Positions 1-10,755 are shown, counted from the first letter of the stretch. The stretch is 64,000 nucleotides of DNA from Mesostigma viride (GCA_009746045.1 RPFO01000448.1:3925919-3989918); one strand, 5' to 3'. Program-made: numbers and translations. The notes: generated from the letters alone by a model not told the origin.

Positions 1-2760
1 CAGGAGTCTGGTGGATTGATCTCACCCAATGAATTGGCTAAGGACGTCATTGATGCAAGCACTAGTACCACAGTAGAAGCTCCTGTGTTCCTCAGTAGTG
101 CAGCCCCACTACAACCCAATAGTCCACCTGGGCAGGAGGACGGTGCACAGGGTGAGCAGCAGGTAGCACCTCCCTCACACCTGGAGGAGTCACAAAATAG
201 AGCAGATCCTGTCGTTCCCAGGAAGTCATTTGCTGAGATTCTTAAGGCCTTGCACAAGGCACACAACACTAAAGCAGTTGTGGCAACAGGTACAGCACAG
301 GTCAATGCTGTAGGGGATGCAGGTCAAGATCCTAGTATTTTGGCTGTAGACACCCAAGCACAGGTGAGTATCATCAGTGCAGAAGCTGTATCTGGTCTGA
401 AAATGAAGGCCTCACCATGGGCTAGAGTGTCAGATTTTTCAGGCAAAACCAAAATGCAGGTCAAAGGTCAGGTGAGCATTCAAATCTTGGGTATGCCCAC
501 TCCATTTCAGGTGGTTGAGGGTTACTCAGGGAATGCCCTGTTAGGGGAACCTTTTGTATCTTACCCTGGTGTTGTCATCTCAGCTGGGAGGTTGAGTGTG
601 GCAGGGGTAGGACAGGTGCCTCTAGATCATTTTAAAATCCCTTTGAGCCAGATTAGCACTGGGTTGGATGCTGCCATCAATGCAGTTAAGCCCAAGTACC
701 TCCCAGGTCAGGAACCGTGTGTGGAGGACCTCATACACTCTCAAAAGCTACACCCTTCAGCGTTTGGGCTTGGTAGATGGGATGTTGCATCCATGTCTCC
801 CCTGTCCTATGATGATATTGTACGGGACTGCCAGACGCAGATTGGGTTTCTTAAGTGGCTTGAGGCTTTTACCAAAGCCAGGGAGGAGTGGGTTGTTCCA
901 GATGCACGTAGTCCCACACACACACCACCTGTGACTCCTCTTGATGCTATGCCAGCTGGAGCCAAGAAGCTAAGGTTAAAGTTTGTGTGCAAGCATAAAC
1001 CTCAGGCTGATGGGGGACCACCCATTTTCCATGCTAGGCCATGTGTTACTGAGTTCAGGGGCTCTACAGAGCTGACAGAGGCTGAGCTTTATACTCCTGG
1101 TATTCAGCAAACGTCTCTCAAGGTGTTGCTTTCCTTGTTTTTGCATCAGCTTAATACAGGGAAGGATTATGTGTGTAAAGCCACAGATATCAAAAGAGCC
1201 TTTCTAAAGGGGGACCCTGCCATAGCACAGCAGGTCTGGAGAGGTCAGGTATACGTGGTGAATACTCCTAAGGTGTGGCACAGGGATATTGTTCAACCCT
1301 TGTTGAGGCCAAACCTGGGGGTTGAAGGGTTGCAGTCAGCTCCAAAAATTTTTAGGCTGTCTGCACAGGAGGTATTCATGAAGCTAGGGGCCACCTATGA
1401 TGACATTGACCCTTGCCTGTTTGTCATCCCACACCCTGATGGAATGATGATGTTTGTCTGGCATGGGGATGATCAGTTAATCTCAGGTCCTAGAGCTGCA
1501 GTGGATGCTTTCATAGCTCAGGTGTCTGCCAGTTTTGAGATTGGCAAGCAGCTAGAGCTGGGCAAGGAGCCAGTCAAGTTCTGTGGCATGATGCTTGAGT
1601 TGCTGCAGCAGCAGGGCAGCTGGGTTTGTTCCATGCAGGCCTCTGCTGAATACATTAAGTCTTGTCTGGATGTCCTGCCTGTTCACATCACCCCTGACAT
1701 GTGCCCTACCATTAGAGGCAAGCTTGGTTGGCTATGTGCTACATGTGCACCCCACCTGGCTTTTGTGAGCAGGGTAGATGATGAGGTACTACAGGAGGTA
1801 GGAGCACGGGCAATCAAGCAGTTGTTGCATGATGGTCCACCTTTGATGCTTCACTCACTGGACCTGTTTACTCCCATTCACATCACGTGCATGATGGATA
1901 GTTCAATGGAGTCCAGGGTAGTTACCAAGGTTCAAGCCAGAGAGGCTGGATTGTTTTTCCTGCATAACCAAGGTGGGAAGAAGTCACTAGTCTCCTGGTT
2001 CAGTAGATTGCACAAGAGGAAAGCTGTGAGTAGCAATGTAGCTGAATGCAGGGCTGTGGTATCTTCTGTCTTGCATGCAAGGTATCTCAATCACTTGCTG
2101 GTCTGGCTTCAACACCAGGCTGGTAGCTCTGCAGGAGTGAAAGCACATTTGCTGACTGACTCTCAATCTATCATCTCTTTCCTTGCCAATCCTTTGGCTG
2201 TACACTCGGACCTGGATTGGATTGTGCTAAAACAGGAATGCAAGTACCTGGAGTCTAAAGCCCACGTCAGGGACAAAGACAATGCTGCAGATGCACTGAC
2301 CAAGGTGCCACAAGCAGCAGGACCACAATACCAGGTCTTGTATGGGTTGATGAACCCTGGTTACAGTCTGAAGTGACTGGCACATTGTACATGTTAGCCC
2401 ATGACCCCCTGCCTAATACTGCAGCTGAAAGGCTGCAGTGGCAGCTGGGTAGTTTTCTGACAGTGAGAAGCACTGGTCTAGAAAGTTGGGACATGATGAA
2501 TGTGTTATTTATTGAATAAAATTTTGTGAGACACTTGTTTGGATGACCATGACATGCTGGGGCCTGGAGCACCCATCTCACTCAGTTAAGAAACCATGCT
2601 TGAGACATGGGGCCTTTTTAATGCATCTCTTGTACATGTGTGAGGTGACCTTTGGGTCCTAGTAGGTTATCTGACAGTTTTTTAAGGCATTGGGAATGGC
2701 TGCGTCCATTTGATGGCTATGTGTGTTTCTGTTGAAACCCAAAGAAAACTTAAAGTGGGA
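1..2760 (+). mobile_element. Ty1/copia-like retroelement fossil, right-hand part
   Basis: This is the downstream part of a copia-type LTR retroelement; the left end is outside the window. A long open stretch runs from the window edge to about 2376. In order it shows a retropepsin-like segment (about 355-660), a copia-type reverse transcriptase (about 960-1620), and an RNase H domain (about 1860-2320) whose end carries the AADALTK-type tail typical of copia. I see no integrase between the protease-like segment and the reverse transcriptase in this piece. A purine-rich stretch near 2741-2757 could be the polypurine tract and an AATAAA lies near 2515, but I could not delimit an LTR. The retained part looks largely open. 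Age cannot be estimated without both LTRs. Family assignment rests on domain resemblance and is fairly secure. Confidence 0.75.
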
Positions 2761-4656
2761 GTTAGTCTAAGTCTCCCGCCTGTAGCCTAAGTGGACACGT
2801 GCCAGCACCGCCGGCGCCCAATTGGGTACTGGGACGGTGCTGGACTAGAGCAGTCGTGGCATGGACACGTGGCTGTACTCAGTATGTGATGAGCCGGTAC
2901 CTCAGTACCGGGACTGTAGTTGTCATGTTAGGACTGACTAGATCAGGTAATGTAACTGATAGGTTAGTCCGTCCAGGATCAGTAAGTTAGTTTAACTTAC
3001 GCAAAGTCTGGCCAGCCATAGATGACGGCTGGCCAGCAGTATATGTGCCATTCTATCCTAATGCCAAGGTGTCTCGTCGTTCACGCAAACACACGCCATT
3101 TGGCAGTGCCCGAGCATTCCAGCTTTGTGTTGCATAACTGTGAGCCCGTCACGTCTAGTGTAGCACATGTCCATGCCGAGTCTATCACGAAAAGTCCACG
3201 GGTGGCGGCCCTGCCGCGCGCGGCCGGGGGCACGCCAGGTGAGGACATATCGCCCAGGCTGGGCGGGCTTGGTGCCAGCTAGTCTATCTGATGTATCTAC
3301 CTGATCTGTGCGGGCGGCAGGTGCCCGGCTAGGCCCAGGCGCCTGTGCCTAATAATGTGGGAAACATAGGGCAAATCAGCGTACAAATCCTCATTACTAA
3401 TGTGCAAACCAAAGGGGATGTTAAGGGCCTTGCGCAGCATCTTGGTGACGGCGCCGTCGAGTCGTTGCTCCAGCTCCTGCATCAGTGTCCACGTCTCGGC
3501 GCCGTAGGTCAGGATCGTCAGAATGACGACCTTGAAGAGGTCACGCTTGACGATCCGGGGTAGGGCGGGGTTGCTCCACCAGCGGCGGTGGTCATGGAGG
3601 TGCGCCCACGCCATGCCGATCCGTGTCGTCATGTCGTCCTCGCAGTCAGGAAGCCAACTGCCGAGCAGCTTGAAGCGGCCTGAAGTAGGGTAGTTGACCT
3701 CGGCATCGTCTAAGAGGCGGAGTGTGGGTGGGGCCCTGCCATGCCGAGGGCCAGGGCCTCCGTTTTGGGGCTGATTTCTAGACCAACCGCCCGAGCCTCG
3801 AGCGCCAGGCAGTCCAGCCAAAGTTGGGCAGACTCCGGCTTCTCGATGAGCGTGATGTCGTCGGCATAAATGAGGTCAGCTAGTAAATTCTGCTTGTTAG
3901 TCGGCCCCCCTTCCCCAAGCTCGTTCGTGATCGCTAGGCCAGGGGCACGGCCTGCAATGCTAGCAAAGCGAGCACGTGCCTGGCGCATAACATAATCCAC
4001 TACAATAATAAACAGGTACGGCGACAGGACGCAACCCTGCCAGACGCCGGTCTGCAGTGGGCAGGGCGGGGTTATGCCGTGCTGAGTGCGCACCGAAGTG
4101 GTGGACCCCTCATACAGCGTGCGGATGACGGTAATCAGGGGAGTGGGGACAGGAGGGGTGACATACAGCCATGCTATTTGGGGGCCCAATACCGCCACCG
4201 CCAGGTCGAAATGTCCGGCCCCCATATTGAACTCAGGGTCCAATGCCAACCGCCGGAATGAAACTTGCTGGCCCCCAGTATGCTAGCGCCCCCCTAGGGC
4301 GCCGCCACCGGTGCGCCGACAGCCGGCCCCCATATGCCCCCCCCCAACGCGCTGAAATTTTCGTGTTCAGTGACCAGATCACACTTTGATCCGGAAGCAA
4401 ATTGATTAGCTGTAAGTTACGAACCAAAAACGAAATTTGAGTATCTAAGCTCCGCAGCGCTTGCTGAATTTGCCCCCTTTCCAAGGCCCGCTGACAATAC
4501 TTGAGAAATTCACCAATGAATGTTCGGTTTGAAACTGACCATGGATTGTTACTGGTGGATACACCTGGTGTTGCTCACGTCGGAAGCCCGGGGGCACTTT
4601 CCCCGCTGAACAAAATGTGTGCACGTATTCCTATGCCCCCTAATAAACGCCGCTTA

Positions 4657-5037
4657 GGCCGGGTCCACACGGGCAAAACTCACGGGCAAACTGGCCGGGT
4701 TGGGAAAATTTCAAGGGCTGTCCCGCGCCGACGGTGGTTACAAATAGAATCCAGTACCTGATACCCTCCTGTAACCGGTCCAGTCTGGTTCCCGCCCGGG
4801 ATTTTCGCATTCCTGCGGGAAAAATTTTGCCTGGCGAGGCCTCGCCAGGCAAAATTTTTCCCGCAGGAACAGGGCAGGAATGCGAAAATCCCGGGCGGGA
4901 AACAGAGGTTTTGACGGTTACTTCCGGAACTTCGCCCCCTGGCCTCTCTGATACTATCTGTAACCGCGCGCCGACCCGTGCCGAGAGGTTTTCCCCGGCC
5001 AGTTTTCCCTGTGAGTTTTGCCCGTGTGGACCCGGCC
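4657..5037. mobile_element. PIF/Harbinger-like foldback MITE, 381 bp
   Basis: TTA target duplications lie at 4654-4656 and 5038-5040. Terminal inverted repeats start GGCCGGGTCCACACGGGC and extend over about 40 bp with a few mismatches. The interior folds back as well, around a perfect 60-bp palindrome. A 3-bp TTA duplication with G-rich tips is the hallmark of PIF/Harbinger MITEs. There is no coding capacity. It sits inside the 8-bp-TSD element, so it is the youngest layer of the nest. Confidence 0.8.
4810..4869. repeat. Perfect 60-bp palindrome inside the MITE
   Basis: The arms are exact reverse complements about the centre between 4839 and 4840. Weaker foldback continues outward: the stretch reading gcattcctgcggg on the left reappears in complement on the right after a short spacer. 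Confidence 0.95.
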
Positions 5038-5898
5038 TTATTCCTAGTGCAGCTGGAAACGCCCGCCGAAGTCCAAACACTGCAGACGAGCACTTGCCAC
5101 GTGGCAAATCCCCTTTGGCAGTAGGCTCGCCATATGGGGGCCATGACCACCCGCCGGCAGGCTATTTCAGCCGCAGCCCCTATATTTATCTAGGGGCCGG
5201 ACCAATGCAGCCACCGGCAGCCTTGGGGCCAGACCCTAGTACCCGTGAAATTTTGGCTGGGCATGTCACCCCTCCTGTGGGGACGCGAGCGCGAGCAAGT
5301 ACAGCCCATAGAGCGTCCCAGAGGACAGAATCAAAAGCCTTGATGAAGTCGACGAAGATCAGGATGGCGGGAAACTCACCAGGTTGCAGGAGAGCGATTT
5401 CCTCGAAGAGGCGACGCGCGACGAAGATGGCCATGACGGTGTTGCGCCCAGGACGGAAGCCCATTTGACTTTCCCCAAGGTGACAGTCGAGAGCAGAACG
5501 AAGGCGGTTGAGGATCATGCGCATGAACAACTTAAGTGCGGCGCTCTGGATGCAGACTCCTCTGTAGTTGGCGGGGTCGTCAGGGGAACCTTTGTTTTTG
5601 TACAGCATAATACGGTAGCTGTGCTGCCACTCAGGAATCGGCGGCGCGTCGGCAAGCAGGATCCGGTTGCAGACGTCAAGCAGGAACCCCGTGAGCGCCG
5701 TCAGCTTAATCACCGGGGCTGGGAGCTGGTCAGGTCCAACGGCAGCATAGAAGCGGAGTTGCTTGGCGGCGGTGCTCAGCTCGAGCTCGGTGAACGGCGG
5801 GAGCTCGTTGGGGTGGGCCAGGGGTTCCGTCAGGGCTGGGTACGTGTAGTCCTGCTCAGCGGCGGGCGGCGTGGGCGGCGCAGGGACGTCCGCCGGTG

Positions 5899-7731
5899 CT
5901 ACTGCCAGGCGTGCGGCCGCCAGAGGGCCAAGCGGCGGAGGCGGCGGGGGGGCGCCGAGCAGCCGGGACTGGGAGGAATACCACTGGTTGAGCTGCTGCT
6001 GCGGTGAGCCAGAGAGCGTCCGCGGCGCCGGCTGCGCGCCGCCGGCGGGCCGTTGGGCGTGACGCAGGCGGGTCCAGGCGTACTTGCCGTGCTGGTCCTT
6101 GAGGTGGGCGAAGTACTCGCGGACATGAAGGTCCTCCTGCTCCTTGGTCGCCTGCCGGATGGCCGAGTGGTAATCGGCTTTGAGGCGGGCGTAGCGGGCG
6201 GGGTCGCGGTTGTCGCGCAGGGCTTGCCGGGCCTGGATGACGGCGGGGAGCCGGTGCAGGCTGGTGAAGCGGGGCGGGCGGCGGGGGGCAGTAGGGCCCC
6301 GGCCGCGGGCAGCTTGTCAGCGAGGTGCCGAAGGGCCGATGCCGGGCCGGCAGCGAACAGCTGGGCGTGGCTGGCCGGGATGTCCAGCGCGTCGACGAAC
6401 GCCTCTGCGGCGCGCTTGTGGGCGCGTTTTTCAGGGAAGTCCTCCAGAGCGTCGTCAGATTTCTCGAGCAACTGAAGTGTGCGCAAATCAGGTGGTGCCA
6501 CGTGCTTACGAAAGGGCGAGGGGAATCGCAGGCGGATGCGGGCGGTGACGATGCGATGATCGGAGCGCACCAGGGGGATCACATGCGAGCGAGCAGCTAG
6601 TACAGATCCTTGATGACGCTTGCGCATTACAACATAGTCAATGCAGCGTTCAGTGCCAGTTGGCGAGGTGTGTGTGACCAAAGCATCTGGACTATGTGGA
6701 AAGCGGGTGTTGGCAGTGACCAAATCGCATGTCGTAAGCAAATCAGCAAAAAGTTCGGTGTTGGCATTGGAGACCGTACCGTTGGGGGCGTGCTGACATC
6801 CGCCAGTACCCGGTGGTAGCGTGGCGTTGGCGTCCAGCAGCAGAGCGAGGTAGTTGCGACCAGGGATGCCGTTCGCCAGGTTCTCCAGCGCTGCAAAGAA
6901 GTCCTTGCGGTCTTGTTCTGGGTGGCCGGAGTGGGGTGCGTAACCAACGCCCACCGTCAGGGCGTAGGTCGAGTGGCCCTCCATCGAATGAAAAGTGGCC
7001 ACGAGGAGCCGAGCGTTGACCAGCTGGGGTTCGCCCATGTGGCGTACGGCGAGCGGGGAGCAGAGGAGACCGACGCCCCCGTTCCCGGTGCCGTCGCCGC
7101 CTCCGTAGTAGAACCGCCAGCCGTCGATGTCGTCAGCAACAAGGGCAGTTGATCCGCGGGCCGATGCAGTGCGCCTGTGTTCTTGGATTCCCAGGATGGC
7201 GATATTATTGTCGATGCAGAAACCAATAAGATTGGAGACTCGATGGCACTGACAGTCGTCACTGCGCAGGCAGTGACAGCGGTCAGCGTCGGGCTGGAGC
7301 GTGCGGGCGTTGAAGGTGGCGATGACCAAGGGCGCGCGTTGACCGAAAAGGGGGGTGCAGGCGGGGGTGGGGGCGGAGATGGAGCAGGGTGGTGATGGGG
7401 GTGGGGGTGGAGGTGGTGGGGTAGGGGGGGCGGGTTGGGGACTTATGCTTTCAATCACCATTTCGATTCTTCCTGCCAACGCGTCGAGGCGACGCCGACG
7501 GTTGGCTCGGGTGGCCAGGTAGAATGAGTTTGCGTCTGCACGCATAAGAAATGCGTGCAGTCTGAGGAGGTTTCGGAGGCGGCCGCGCGAGGCGGGGCTA
7601 ACCTGGCTCACTGCCGACCCGTTGCTCTCTCTCCGACAGCCCGAGGGCTGCGAAGGCAAAGGGGCGGGAAGGGGAGTTAGGCAGATCCCACTGCTAGAGC
7701 CGCGGAGCCGCGGGGCCGCGAGCGTCGTCAT
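5899..7731 (-). CDS. LINE ORF2, endonuclease part (APE/EEP domain)
   Basis: The 5' part of ORF2 starts at the ATG that overlaps the ORF1 stop (ATGA, 7731-7728). After about 130 proline-rich residues it carries an exonuclease-endonuclease-phosphatase domain. Visible signatures, in order, are ATFNARTL (metal-binding Asn), IQEHRR (catalytic Glu), YAPHSGHP, LLLDANATL (the Asp-x-Asn pair), CIDYVV and a C-terminal SDHRIV (catalytic Asp-His). All core residues of an APE-like LINE endonuclease are therefore present. This enzyme would nick genomic DNA for target-primed reverse transcription. After roughly residue 500 the frame turns into low-complexity Pro/Ser/Arg sequence, a sign that the true reading frame has been left; the RT half continues in another frame. 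Confidence 0.8.
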   Translation of the reverse strand: MTTLAAPRLRGSSSGICLTPLPAPLPSQPSGCRRESNGSAVSQVSPASRGRLRNLLRLHAFLMRADANSFYLATRANRRRRLDALAGRIEMVIESISPQPAPPTPPPPPPPPSPPCSISAPTPACTPLFGQRAPLVIATFNARTLQPDADRCHCLRSDDCQCHRVSNLIGFCIDNNIAILGIQEHRRTASARGSTALVADDIDGWRFYYGGGDGTGNGGVGLLCSPLAVRHMGEPQLVNARLLVATFHSMEGHSTYALTVGVGYAPHSGHPEQDRKDFFAALENLANGIPGRNYLALLLDANATLPPGTGGCQHAPNGTVSNANTELFADLLTTCDLVTANTRFPHSPDALVTHTSPTGTERCIDYVVMRKRHQGSVLAARSHVIPLVRSDHRIVTARIRLRFPSPFRKHVAPPDLRTLQLLEKSDDALEDFPEKRAHKRAAEAFVDALDIPASHAQLFAAGPASALRHLADKLPAAGALLPPAARPASPACTGSPPSSRPGKPCATTATPPATPASKPITTRPSGRRPRSRRTFMSASTSPTSRTSTASTPGPACVTPNGPPAARSRRRGRSLAHRSSSSTSGIPPSPGCSAPPRRLRRLALWRPHAWQ

Positions 7732-9197
7732 TGATAGGAGAGAAGGGTTCGCAGCGCGGGCTCCGGCTCAGGTGCAAAGCGAACGAATTTATTAGGGGGA
7801 CGGCCAAGCCTGGCAGCCATACCTGAGCTGAAGTTGCCCCGGCGGATCCCCACACGTGCTGGGGAGCAGGTGACCGTCGATGCCGGTGGCGATGGCGGTG
7901 ACGGCGGGGGCCGAGCAGGGGGCTGGGGCGCTGGCACGGCGGTATCCATGGGGGTCGCCGTCATTGGAGGAAGGTCCTGGCCGTTAATGCGGACGATGAA
8001 GACGCCATTAAAGAGGCGGGCATAGATGCTGCACCGTAGTTGCGGGTTGGCCTGCTTGGCTGCCCGAGCCTCGTGGACCTCCGGCCGGTTCAAAGCGGCA
8101 GCCCGGGCCTCAAGCTGCTCCGGGGTATAGTAATCGTCGATGCTCAGTTGGGTATCGTGGAGGTTCCGGCGGGCCTTCTGCACCTGCAGTTTGTCCTCCT
8201 TGCGGTGGAATTCCACCAAGACAGGGGCGGTGGGGCCGCCGAGCCGTCGTGCCGTTTTGATGACGACGCTTTGGGCCACGCCGAGCTTCCCCAGGAAGGG
8301 GTCGCCCCGGAGGTAGGTGCCCAGGCGTGCATCGTTGACGTTCGAGGGGACGCCACGTACCACAATACTGCATGAGCGAATGGGTTCGTGCATAGCATCC
8401 CTTGTGCTGGCCTTGACGGCTGTTTTGATTTCGTTGATGAGCTCCGTAGGGTTCTGAAGCGTGGCGGCATAGGTGGTCTTGGCAGGAGTTATGGAGGCGG
8501 CAAGTTGTTGCTGGAGCTGGTGGAGGAGCTGCTGCTGCTGCTGCAGCCCTGCTGCAATGTGGGTGATGGCGGAGTGGATGGAGGTGTCGGCGTGTGAGGA
8601 ATGGGCGTGGTGGGTGGCGAGGTGGTTGTGGACAGGGTTGAGGGCAGCGTTGAGGAGGGGAGGGAGGCGATCGAAGCACGTATTGGCGACTTGCTTGGCG
8701 GTGATGTTGATGGCGGCCGCAACAGTGGGGTCGGCTCCCAGGTCCAGAGAGGCCATGACAAAGCGCTCAAGGGCGCTGTCGGAAAGACGGGAGCACGTCC
8801 ACCAGACTGCGAGGCAGAGGTCAGTGTCGTCGGGGTCGTCGTGGAGAAAGTCCGACAGGTGGGTAACCTGTTGGTTGCAGTCCCGGATCTCGCACTTTTT
8901 CTCGGCAGCCAGGTGCAGGATGGTGAGGGCGGCAGCTCGGGACAGGCGCATGATGGCGTTAAGGCCTGGCCATTTGCCAGGTAAAAATGCGGCAGCTTCC
9001 TCGGCAGAAAAGGCCTCCTCGCGGGTATCCATGGCAAGGTCGCTGTTCGGCGGAGCGGTGGAGTGGAGCGGCTGGATGCTGACAGTGGCGTCCGGCATAG
9101 CGTGCAAGGGTGTTTCCAATGACGCCATGGCTTCGTCAGCGAGTTGGTGCAGGGCCGCGGACGCTTGTGATTGCTGGGATGAGTCGTATTCCGCCAT
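7728..9197 (-). CDS. LINE ORF1 protein, RRM-like RNA-binding
   Basis: An open frame of 489 codons starts with an ATG right below the 5' monomer array. The N-terminal half is alanine- and glutamine-rich with helical repeats. A glutamine-rich, probably coiled segment lies near residues 215-235. Residues about 275-375 form an RRM-like region: a strand resembling SIVVRGVP, then RRLGG, PVLVEF and a KARRNL helix, followed by an acidic loop and a TPEQLEAR motif, which is the layout of ORF1 in APE-type LINEs. The C-terminus is proline-rich. I see no CCHC knuckle. In related LINEs ORF1 binds the element RNA to form a ribonucleoprotein; that role is inferred here. The stop codon overlaps the ORF2 start as ATGA. 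The frame is intact. Confidence 0.8.
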   Translation of the reverse strand: MAEYDSSQQSQASAALHQLADEAMASLETPLHAMPDATVSIQPLHSTAPPNSDLAMDTREEAFSAEEAAAFLPGKWPGLNAIMRLSRAAALTILHLAAEKKCEIRDCNQQVTHLSDFLHDDPDDTDLCLAVWWTCSRLSDSALERFVMASLDLGADPTVAAAINITAKQVANTCFDRLPPLLNAALNPVHNHLATHHAHSSHADTSIHSAITHIAAGLQQQQQLLHQLQQQLAASITPAKTTYAATLQNPTELINEIKTAVKASTRDAMHEPIRSCSIVVRGVPSNVNDARLGTYLRGDPFLGKLGVAQSVVIKTARRLGGPTAPVLVEFHRKEDKLQVQKARRNLHDTQLSIDDYYTPEQLEARAAALNRPEVHEARAAKQANPQLRCSIYARLFNGVFIVRINGQDLPPMTATPMDTAVPAPQPPARPPPSPPSPPASTVTCSPARVGIRRGNFSSGMAARLGRPPNKFVRFAPEPEPALRTLLSYQ

Positions 9198-9212
9198 ATC
9201 GAGCTGAAAAAA

Positions 9213-9704
9213 CAGCGATATTTGCTGGGCAGGGCGGTGCCGGTATCTTCGGAAATATTGAGCGATAGCTGGAGAAAATTATATCAGCGTGTTCGTCTTC
9301 AAAAGACGAGTCTAATGCAACCAACCCGATGAAATTTCATGGCCGGAGTCAAAAGTTATGAGCATTCTCGTATATTGCAACAGCGATATTTGCTGGGCAG
9401 GGCGGTGCCGGTATCTTCGGAAATATTGAGCGATAGCTGTAGAAAATTATATCAGCGTGTTCGTCTTCAAAAGACGAGTCTAATGCAACCAACCCGATGA
9501 AATTTCATGGCCGGAGTCAAAAGTTATGAGCATTCTCGTATATTGCAACAGCGATATTTGCTGGGCAGGGCGGTGCCGGTATCTTCGGAAATATTGAGCG
9601 ATAGCTGTAGAAAATTATATCAGCGTGTTCGTCTTCAAAAGACGCGTCTAATGCAACCAACCCGATGAAATTTCATGGCCGGAGTCAAAAGTTATGAGCA
9701 TTCT
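9213..9704 (-). repeat. LINE 5' monomers, 168 bp x 2.9
   Basis: Three head-to-tail units start at 9213, 9381 and 9549 with period exactly 168. The third is 156 bp and stops at the junction with non-repeat DNA near 9704. The copies differ at only a few bases (for example agctg/agctgt and gacgag/gacgcg). The array lies immediately upstream of the ORF1 start codon of the minus-strand LINE. That is the position of the promoter-bearing 5' monomers known from some LINEs, such as mouse L1. Promoter function is inferred. Confidence 0.85.
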
Positions 9705-9716
9705 AATCTCGTCCGA

Positions 9717-10465
9717 AATACGAGGCATGCCCTGATACAAAGACTCTCCTAAGCCAGCCATGTCACAGACAAACTTGCTAAAAGACATCCAGGAATCCAG
9801 CGATGCAGCGCCAGGACCCGCAACTTCCTGGCTGCATCTGGCCGGAAAGAAGGCAAAAAGCTTACGCTCAACGAGCTAAGAAAGCAGGAAAACGCTAGAT
9901 TAAGACGTTTAATACAAGAACGTACCATAACGGGCATTTATTCATGCCCAGGCGCACAAGAAAGGCCACCCTTTCATGGAGAAGTTGGGCACACATCGCG
10001 CAGGCCTAATGTTATCTTACCGCAAAATGACGGGAAAGGTAAAGATAGCAGCGGGAATTTTTACGGCTTTAGAAACATCATTAAACTAGCTTTCCTTACG
10101 ACCATCAAAACTGGCAACAATTGACAATCACATCGGCAGGCATCCATTATACTTTATTCATCCCGACAGAAATTCAGGCCGGACCCCCCCTGCCGATGGC
10201 AAAGAAAAAAAGCCCGCGACATTATAGATCGCAACCATCCCACCATAAATTAGAATCAGTAGCTGATTTTCTCCAACAATCGAGCATTTTTTCTGCTTTC
10301 CGCGTGCCAGATTTGTCACGTTTCGTCTAAAAGCAGTCCGACGCCATGGCCACCGTTCCGTAAGGGGTGCGCGCACCGTGCACCCACTTTTCACGGTATA
10401 TACGGAGGGTACCGCGGAATTTTTTTGGCGCGGAAAATATTCGCCGCGCCGAGTCCCCTTAAGTA
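9717..10465. other. Intergenic, no gene recognised
   Basis: This is about 750 bp of mixed composition with no ORF I can assign to a family. A TATATATAA run at 10464-10472, preceded by a GC-rich stretch, looks like a TATA box. It is also the site where the plus-strand LINE copy at 10478 inserted. Confidence 0.5.
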
Positions 10466-10755
10466 TATATAATCGGCCAGAACTGGTTCCTCTATCTCCA
10501 TCCCGCTCTCCTCGATCCGGGTGGTGTGTGCCATAGTTCGGTCGGTCTTTCCCCACTCCACCATCAAGTGTGAGGACGCGGATGGGGCCGCCCTCTACTC
10601 ACCCAACCACCGCCCCGACATTACCGTGCTTGACTACGACGGGCAGGTTTGCCACCTGCTCATCGATGTCTCGATCCGCACGTGGCTCGGCCGCTCTCCG
10701 GTCGTCACATCCTCCGGGCGGCTGTGGATGCCGGCGCTGCTGCCGCTGTGGCTGA

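Larger units (their letters stand above)
4151..5276. mobile_element. DNA transposon or MITE with 8-bp TSD in the LINE RT
   Basis: The 8-bp direct repeat gtggggac flanks this unit at 4143-4150 and 5277-5284. Just inside are inverted ends that match over 14 bases, AGGAGGGGTGACAT at the left and its complement at the right. Outside the unit the LINE protein reads on without loss. The 8-bp duplication suggests a hAT-type insertion, although the tips differ from the CCAGGTTGG ends of the two hAT elements elsewhere in the window. No transposase is recognisable, so it is non-autonomous. It hosts a second, later insertion (4657-5037). Confidence 0.75.
3297..5898 (-). pseudogene. LINE ORF2, reverse transcriptase half, disrupted
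   Basis: This is the downstream half of ORF2, in a different frame from the endonuclease. It carries the fingers and palm of a LINE reverse transcriptase: YKNKGSP and NYRGVCIQ, GFRPGRNT, motif A with FVDFIKAFDSV (5340-5310 region), motif B with WQGCVLSPYL (about 4030), motif C with LIYADDITL (about 3875), and a thumb with FKLLGSWLP and LTYGAETWTL. A DNA transposon lies between motif A and motif B. A second frame change occurs near 3750 in a proline/histidine-rich patch. The tail beyond 3297 (to about 3060) still resembles the C-termini of other LINEs in this window. It is closely related to the RT at 41679-42686. No functional product is expected. Confidence 0.8.
3040..9704 (-). mobile_element. 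APE-type LINE with 5' tandem monomers, ORF1 and ORF2
   Basis: This is a near full-length non-LTR retrotransposon on the minus strand. From 5' to 3' it has three 168-bp monomers (9704-9213), ORF1 (9197-7728), and ORF2 starting in an ATGA overlap (7731). ORF2 has an apurinic-type endonuclease followed by a reverse transcriptase, and its C-terminal tail runs to about 3060. ORF2 is no longer one frame: there is a frame change between the endonuclease and reverse transcriptase (about 6200-5900) and another near 3750. An 1126-bp DNA element (4151-5276) sits in the RT. That element plus its 8-bp target duplication adds 1134 bp, a multiple of three, and the RT sense continues cleanly across it. The 3' end is set only approximately, from loss of similarity to other LINE tails. 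The copy is probably inactive. Confidence 0.85.

Noticed and set aside
8473-9207. 244-codon plus-strand frame with Cys/Trp clusters
   Set aside because: The complement of the LINE ORF1; composition is explained by the glutamine/alanine codons on the other strand.
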